Assembly: GCF_030063335.1 (NCBI RefSeq)
Contig: NZ_JASISW010000016.1
Location: forward strand, 1 to 64,000
Reading direction: 5' to 3'
Length of the DNA: 64,000 bases
Source: Rhodococcus sp. G-MC3
Lineage (GTDB): Bacteria > Actinomycetota > Actinomycetes > Mycobacteriales > Mycobacteriaceae
In this document: one piece after another, positions 59,508 through 64,000 of the stretch
Layout: each line of letters starts with the position of its first letter
Position numbering within the stretch: position 1 is the first letter of the stretch
Notes under the pieces: generated by a model
The model's input: only the letters and a program-made list of their open reading frames with translations
Database searches by the model: none
Told to the model about the DNA's origin: nothing
Program-made: the position numbers and the translations under genes

Positions 59508-60059
59508 CGTCACAGTCCACCCTGACCGCCGCTTACCGGACCGGTATCGAAGGCAGGCCGCTACCGCGAACACACGGGGCCCTCGTCGGTACGTTCCGAA
59601 GACTTCGACGGAGTTGGTCGATGCGCGGGCGATGTGAACCCTGCGCAGGGACGCCACTCCGAGTCGAAGCCCTGGTGTGGGCGTCCTGACGATCGTTTTG
59701 ACCGATTCGACCACCGCCGGCGCGAACAACGTGCCCATCTGCTCCGCGGGCCGCCTGCGGTCGAGCACTTCCAGCAAGAGCCGCAGTGCCTGTTCCGCGC
59801 TGCGCCTGGCGTCTTCCGGCACAGTTGCGTCAGCGAAGAACCCGGTGGCGAGTTCGGGAACAGTCTTGTGCGCGTGCACGGGGAGACTCCGGGGAAACGG
59901 CCTGCGGCGGTCTGCGCCTGATCGGTTTCGGGGGTGTCCACTGGCGACACGATTGTCACAGAGACCCGGCTGCGAAGTGCACCCGATTTCGGTAGGCGGT
60001 TCGAACGATCGTGCGCGCCCGAGAAATGTGTGATGGCTGGTTTCGTCGGCTCGGTCCAC
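59490..60059 (-). CDS. Rv3235 family protein
   Basis: A 189-residue protein convergent with secA1, in the position of mycobacterial Rv3235. The conserved part is C-terminal: RSAEQALRLLLEVLDRRRPA, QMGTLFAPAVVESVKTIVR and LGVASLRRVHIARASTNSVE, then a small beta-rich end with VFAVAACLRYRSGKRR. The N-terminal 70 residues are basic and low complexity. The GTG has AGGGGG just upstream. No membrane segment. Function unknown. Confidence 0.78.
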   Translation of the reverse strand: MDRADETSHHTFLGRARSFEPPTEIGCTSQPGLCDNRVASGHPRNRSGADRRRPFPRSLPVHAHKTVPELATGFFADATVPEDARRSAEQALRLLLEVLDRRRPAEQMGTLFAPAVVESVKTIVRTPTPGLRLGVASLRRVHIARASTNSVEVFGTYRRGPRVFAVAACLRYRSGKRRSGWTVTSLRVG

Positions 60060-60383
60060 GATGCCCCCTCTCGTTCCATGTTGCGTGTACCTGTCGGTGT
60101 GTGTCGGGGCCTATCCGCGTAGTCGGTGTCTTCGGACAACCGAATGCCTTTTCGGGTGTGCACGCGGGAGGAGCCTCTATATGGTTCAGACGAAACGGTC
60201 GGGCTTCCGGTTCCAGTGACATGTTTGCCGGTCCACTTGCTGGTCGCCCGAGAAGATCAACAAGAGATGGCTGTAGCCTGTGGCTTCATCCGTTTGGTGG
60301 TCGGGGCTCGACATTCGTGCCGCCGTTCGGATGTATTTTCATCTCGATTGTCGACGAGCAATGACGGGAAACCGGTACACGCG
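60060..60383. other. Intergenic region upstream of the WS/DGAT gene, with a mini-ORF
   Basis: A 324-bp divergent gap. At its middle a perfect ribosome binding site GGGAGGAG (60166-60173) stands 7 nt before an ATG that opens a 12-codon frame (MVQTKRSGFRFQ, 60181-60219). The rest shows no gene. A long in-frame extension of the downstream gene (from 60126) is not protein-like. Confidence 0.5.
60181..60219 (+). CDS. Possible 12-residue leader peptide
   Basis: ATG at 60181 with GGGAGGAG 7 nt upstream, the best ribosome binding site in this region, and a stop at 60217-60219. The peptide is basic (two Lys or Arg clusters). It ends 164 nt before the WS/DGAT start. It could be a regulatory uORF or an accidental match. 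Confidence 0.3.
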   Translation: MVQTKRSGFRFQ

Positions 60384-61850
60384 ATGGCGAACAGGCTGAC
60401 GACACAGGACGCGTCGTTCTACTTTCTCGAGGCCAGTAGTACGCCCATGCATCTCGGATCATTGGCCGTCTTCCGCACTCCTCGTAGCGGCTTCAGCTAC
60501 GAGAATTTGCTGTCCTTGGTGGAACAGCGGTTGGTTCTCGTGCCGCGCTATCGGCAGAAAGTGCGAGAGGTGGCGTTCGGTCTTGCACGTCCGGTGTGGG
60601 TCGACGATCCCGATTTCGACATCACCTATCACATTCGCCGCTCGGCTCTGCCGAAGCCGGGGTCCGACGAGCAATTGCACGATTTGGTTGCCAGGCTCAC
60701 CTCGCGTCCTCTCGATCGGACTCGGCCACTGTGGGAGATGTACCTCGTCGAGGGCTTGACCAAGAATCGATTCGCGATATTCACCAAATCCCATTCGGCG
60801 CTCGTCGACGGTGAAAAGGCGCTCGAGATCGGCCAAGTGATCCTCGACGCGAGCAAGAGTCCGCCGACCATGGCCGAGGAACTTTGGATGCCTGCGCGTG
60901 AACCTCGCGAATCGGCTCTCGTGTTCGATGCGATCACCGAGATGATCGTGCGCCCAGGGGAGGGTGTGGAAGTGCTCAAGGGTGCTGTCGCCGGGGTGGC
61001 GGGCGTCGCGGGAGGCGTTGTGAAGGCGACAGGAAAAGTGTTGTCTGCCGTGCGGACGGCGGCTCAAACTGCGCCGTCGAGTCCGTTGAATACACCGATA
61101 TCGCGAAACCGTCGTTTCGCTGTCGCCAAGACTGAGCTGTCGGACTACCGAAAAATCCACAACCGCTTCGGTTGTTCGATCAACGATGTAGTTCTTGCGG
61201 TCGTCACCGGAGCGCTCAGGAACTGGCTGCTGTCTCGCGGCGAGCCGGTGACGGCATCGTCGACAGTGCGCGCGATGGTTCCGATGTCGGTGTACGTCTC
61301 CAACGAGCGAGCAGGCTACGACGAGTACGCGGATCGTCTGACGGGCGATCACGCCACCGACGGTGATCCCGACGACTCGCCGCGGAGCGAGGTGTCGTCT
61401 TTTCTCATCGATCTTCCGGTCGGGGAGCCGAACGCCGTCGTCCGGATTTCGCACATAGCTCACGCAACCGACGCGCATGCGAAACAGTCGCCTGGGGTCA
61501 CCGCTCACACGTTGATGCGTATCTCGGGGTTTGCGCCTGCGAGCCTGCACGCGATGGGAGCGCGCGCGGGCAGCAGGTTGTCGCAGCGCCTGTTCAACCT
61601 CATCATCACCAACGCGCCGGGACCACAATTTCCGTTGTACGTCGGGGGCGCCCGTATGTTGGAGATGTTCCCTGTCTCTCCGCTGTTCGAGAATCAGGCG
61701 CTCAGCATCGGCTTGACGTCCTACGACGGATTCGTCTGCTTCGGATTGAATGCCGACCGTGGTGCCATGCCGGATGTCGACGTGATTACAGCACTGCTGC
61801 TGGAGGCTTTGGAGGAACTCGTCGATGCCAGCAACGATTCGAGAGTGTGA
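60384..61850 (+). CDS. WS/DGAT family acyltransferase (wax ester/triacylglycerol synthase)
   Basis: A 488-residue acyltransferase of the wax ester synthase/diacylglycerol acyltransferase family, in the place of the Rv3233c-Rv3234c (tgs3) genes. It begins with MANRLTTQDASFYFLEASST-PMHLGS, has the active-site HxxxDG as SHSALVDG, and the conserved NDVVLAVVTGALRNWL and ITNAPGPQFPLYVGGARM blocks. Such enzymes join fatty acyl-CoA to diacylglycerol or fatty alcohols for storage lipid. Many mycolata have a dozen or more copies, so activity and substrate are not certain. The ATG at 60384 lacks a strong ribosome binding site. Confidence 0.9.
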   Translation: MANRLTTQDASFYFLEASSTPMHLGSLAVFRTPRSGFSYENLLSLVEQRLVLVPRYRQKVREVAFGLARPVWVDDPDFDITYHIRRSALPKPGSDEQLHDLVARLTSRPLDRTRPLWEMYLVEGLTKNRFAIFTKSHSALVDGEKALEIGQVILDASKSPPTMAEELWMPAREPRESALVFDAITEMIVRPGEGVEVLKGAVAGVAGVAGGVVKATGKVLSAVRTAAQTAPSSPLNTPISRNRRFAVAKTELSDYRKIHNRFGCSINDVVLAVVTGALRNWLLSRGEPVTASSTVRAMVPMSVYVSNERAGYDEYADRLTGDHATDGDPDDSPRSEVSSFLIDLPVGEPNAVVRISHIAHATDAHAKQSPGVTAHTLMRISGFAPASLHAMGARAGSRLSQRLFNLIITNAPGPQFPLYVGGARMLEMFPVSPLFENQALSIGLTSYDGFVCFGLNADRGAMPDVDVITALLLEALEELVDASNDSRV

Positions 61851-61860
61851 GGTAACCGCA

Positions 61861-62397
61861 GTGAGGGTCTACGTACCGGCGACAGTGTCCATGTTGCGGA
61901 CTTTGGTGGCTGACGGAGAGTTCCATCCGGTGAGTAGAACCGCATTCGCGGTCACCCCGACGCTCCGGGAGTCATACTCCTCGGGCGACGACGAGGAGCT
62001 CGCCGAGGTGGCGATGAACGAGGCTGCTCGTGCGTCGCTTCGTTTGGTGGCGGCCGGCATCGAGGATGAGCAGGACGGGGCGGTCGACGGCGGGATCATC
62101 GACGGTGGGGTCGTGTATCGCCGGGCGGTGATCGCCGCAGACGTCGACGACCCAACTCTGCGGCCCGACCTCGACGATTCGGTCGTTCGGCTCAAAGAAC
62201 CCTTGCGTATGGACCAGGTGGCGTCGATACACGTCGATCTGGAAGCTGCAGAATCGGATGTGGCGAAGGCAGTTGCGGTCGTCGACGCAGCCGATATGGG
62301 AGATCATGATGCCGAATTCGTGCTCGGCGACGCCGAAGACCATATTCTTGCCTGGTACGCCACGCAGGAACTGCCGTTCCTGCTCGAGTTCCTGTAG
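61861..62397 (+). CDS. DUF6912 family protein (Rv3231c-like)
   Basis: A 178-residue acidic protein: it begins VRVYVPATVSMLRTLVADGE, has LVAAGIEDEQDGAVDGGIID in the middle, and ends HILAWYATQELPFLLEFL. The conserved YVPAT start and WYATQE end define the actinobacterial DUF6912 family, which matches Rv3231c at this position. The GTG at 61861 follows GAGG, 10 nt after the WS/DGAT stop, so they are co-transcribed. No membrane segment. Function unknown. Confidence 0.85.
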   Translation: MRVYVPATVSMLRTLVADGEFHPVSRTAFAVTPTLRESYSSGDDEELAEVAMNEAARASLRLVAAGIEDEQDGAVDGGIIDGGVVYRRAVIAADVDDPTLRPDLDDSVVRLKEPLRMDQVASIHVDLEAAESDVAKAVAVVDAADMGDHDAEFVLGDAEDHILAWYATQELPFLLEFL

Positions 62398-62523
62398 TCG
62401 GACGGACTGTCCGGTAACCTACGGTAGCGTAACCTGGACATAGGTGAGGTTGCAGACGCACCGCGGAACGCGCGACGTGGCGTACCGGATCTACTGTTTC
62501 GAGCGAGGGGAACAAACTTTCCG

Positions 62524-63639
62524 ATGGACCTGAAGAAGTGGCTGGAAGCCCCGGCTGCGGATGTTTCGGCACCGAAGCGACCGAAGCTCAACATGTTGCG
62601 CGGCGCCATCACTCGGATCACCACGCCGTTGCTTCCCGACGACTACCTTCACCTTGCCAATCCGCTGTGGTCAGCTCGCGAGTTGCGGGGACGCGTCGTC
62701 GAGGTCAAGCAGGAGACTGCAACAGCGGTGACTCTGGTCATTCAACCTGGCTGGGGATTCAACTTCGATTATCAACCAGGCCAATACATTGGAATCGGAC
62801 TCCATCTTGGCGGCCGGTGGCACTGGCGTTCGTACTCGCTGACGTCGCCGCCCAATTGGGACGAGAAGCGGATCTCCATCACCGTCAAGGCGATGCCGGA
62901 GGGCTTCCTTTCGAGCCATCTGGTCGGCGGCGTTCCTCAGGGAACCATCGTTCGGCTCAACGCGCCCAAGGGGAACTTCGCGCTACCGACGCCACCCCCG
63001 GACAAGATACTTTTCATCACTGCGGGTAGTGGAATCACACCCATCATCTCGATGCTGCGGACGCTGGATCGGCACGGCGACATGCCGGACACCGTGCACA
63101 TCCATTCGGCACCTACCGAGGACGAAGTGATGTTCGGGGACGAGTTGACGACCATCGCCGCGGGACACCAGCAGTTTCAGTCGCACATCCAGCTGACCCG
63201 GTCTGACGGCAAGTTCGCATTGGCCTCGCTCGACGGCCTCTACCCGGATTGGCGTACTCGCGAGACGTGGGCGTGCGGTCCTGCGGCGTTGCTGGAGGAT
63301 CTGGAGCGGGTCTGGAAACAAGAAGGTATCGAGAACAAGCTTCACCTCGAGCGGTTCGAGATTGCCAGGGCCGATACCTCGGGCAAGGGTGGCAAGGTCA
63401 CGTTCTCCAAGTCGGATCGGTCGGCGGACATCGACGGAGCGACGAGTCTGCTCGAGGCGGGCGAGAACCTGGGTGTTCAGATGCCGTTCGGTTGCCGGAT
63501 GGGTATCTGTCAGTCGTGCGTGGTGCCATTGACCTCGGGCCATGTGATCGATCTGCGTTCCGGCAAGGAACACGGTGAAGGCGAACGTATCCAAACGTGC
63601 ATCTCCGCCGCTGCGGGCGATTGCACTCTGGAGCTGTGA
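62524..63639 (+). CDS. Ferredoxin-NAD(P)H reductase-type electron donor for desaturase (Rv3230c-like)
   Basis: A 371-residue three-part oxidoreductase: an FAD domain (YQPGQYIGIGLHLGGRWHWR, then RSYSLTSPP), an NAD(P)H domain (ILFITAGSGITPIISMLRTL, TWACGPAALLEDL), and a plant-type 2Fe-2S domain with Cys324, Cys329, Cys332 and Cys359. In M. tuberculosis Rv3230c passes electrons from NADPH to the stearoyl-CoA delta-9 desaturase DesA3. The gene order is the same here: desA3 starts 137 nt downstream. Confidence 0.93.
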   Translation: MDLKKWLEAPAADVSAPKRPKLNMLRGAITRITTPLLPDDYLHLANPLWSARELRGRVVEVKQETATAVTLVIQPGWGFNFDYQPGQYIGIGLHLGGRWHWRSYSLTSPPNWDEKRISITVKAMPEGFLSSHLVGGVPQGTIVRLNAPKGNFALPTPPPDKILFITAGSGITPIISMLRTLDRHGDMPDTVHIHSAPTEDEVMFGDELTTIAAGHQQFQSHIQLTRSDGKFALASLDGLYPDWRTRETWACGPAALLEDLERVWKQEGIENKLHLERFEIARADTSGKGGKVTFSKSDRSADIDGATSLLEAGENLGVQMPFGCRMGICQSCVVPLTSGHVIDLRSGKEHGEGERIQTCISAAAGDCTLEL

Positions 63640-63776
63640 AGACGAGTACAGGGTGACTGCCTTACGTGAACGAGCACCAACGGATTTCTCAGCAAGTTCG
63701 GGTACCCTTGGCAACGTCGCTTCGCCTAAAATATACGTTTAGTTCGGGCTGGCGCCCATAACTCTGGAGGACCACG

Positions 63777-64000
63777 ATGGCCATCACGGACATCAAGGAG
63801 TTCGCTCATCTCACCGAAGCAGACATGGAAGCCTTCGGTCGCGAACTCGACGCGGTACGCCGCGACATCGAGGATTCGCGTGGCGAGAAAGACGCCGCGT
63901 ATATCCGCCGCACCATCAAGTTGCAACGCTGCTTGGAGCTCGGCGGTCGAATGGTCTTGATGGGCAGCAAGTACCGACCGGCATGGCTTGCAGGCACGGC
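63777..64000 (+). CDS. desA3: Acyl-CoA delta-9 desaturase, start only (partial)
   Basis: Only the first 74 codons lie in the window. The start reads MAITDIKEFAHLTEADMEAF, then RDIEDSRGEKDAAYIRRTIK, which follows the N-terminus of mycobacterial DesA3 (Rv3229c) closely. GGAGG lies 7 nt before the ATG. DesA3 is a membrane di-iron desaturase that introduces the double bond of oleoyl-CoA; the His-box region is beyond the window end. It forms a functional pair with the reductase upstream. Confidence 0.88.
   Translation, partial: MAITDIKEFAHLTEADMEAFGRELDAVRRDIEDSRGEKDAAYIRRTIKLQRCLELGGRMVLMGSKYRPAWLAGT

Overview
The window looks like chromosomal DNA of a mycolic-acid-producing actinobacterium of the Rhodococcus/Nocardia group. 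The evidence is high GC, many GTG starts, and a gene order that follows the conserved mycobacterial block from accA3 (Rv3285) to secA1 (Rv3240) and on to desA3 (Rv3229). Gene identities come from motifs and family knowledge; no database search was run. I saw no rRNA, tRNA, CRISPR array, transposase or prophage gene.

Region 1 (1-7.6 kb) is accessory: small membrane or unknown proteins (DUF1707, DUF6480-like, DUF7144), a decayed DUF1269 remnant, a perfect 28-bp inverted repeat in a divergent promoter region, an AI-2E family transporter, a GAP-family membrane protein, and a large LuxR/LAL regulator broken by an apparent one-base deletion.

Region 2 (7.6-25.8 kb) is the acyl-CoA carboxylase locus accA3 ... 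sufE-sseA ... maf-accE5-accD5-birA. Compared with M. tuberculosis it is opened in two places by seven extra enzymes: four paralogous PapA-type acyltransferases (9601-11076, 12632-14023, 14024-15457, 15474-16916), two members of a second HxxxDG acyltransferase type (17493-18866, 20314-21645) and one GT1 glycosyltransferase (18847-20136). A flavodoxin sits at the edge. With no polyketide synthase nearby, the best reading is an undescribed pathway that glycosylates something and acylates it several times, probably a cell-envelope acyl-glycolipid. This is the most interesting part of the window.

Region 3 (25.9-46.3 kb) is mostly conserved envelope and cofactor metabolism: a bPH2 membrane protein, a two-component pair, gtrA, purK-purE, an LCP ligase, rmlD-wbbL-manB (rhamnose linker and GDP-mannose), fbiA-fbiB (coenzyme F420), whiB2 with an unusually long acidic N-terminus, a zincin-like protein lacking HExxH, a DUF3499 protein, and pmmA-tobH-like-manA (mannose activation).

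Region 4 (46.3-64 kb) has an APC permease behind a strong leader hairpin, ahcY, tmk, the mtrA-mtrB-lpqB-comF operon, hpf, secA1, an Rv3235-like protein, a WS/DGAT acyltransferase, a DUF6912 protein, and the desaturase electron-transfer pair (Rv3230c-like reductase and the truncated start of desA3). Several starts carry a TAnnnT hexamer 6-8 nt upstream and no Shine-Dalgarno sequence, the signature of leaderless transcripts.
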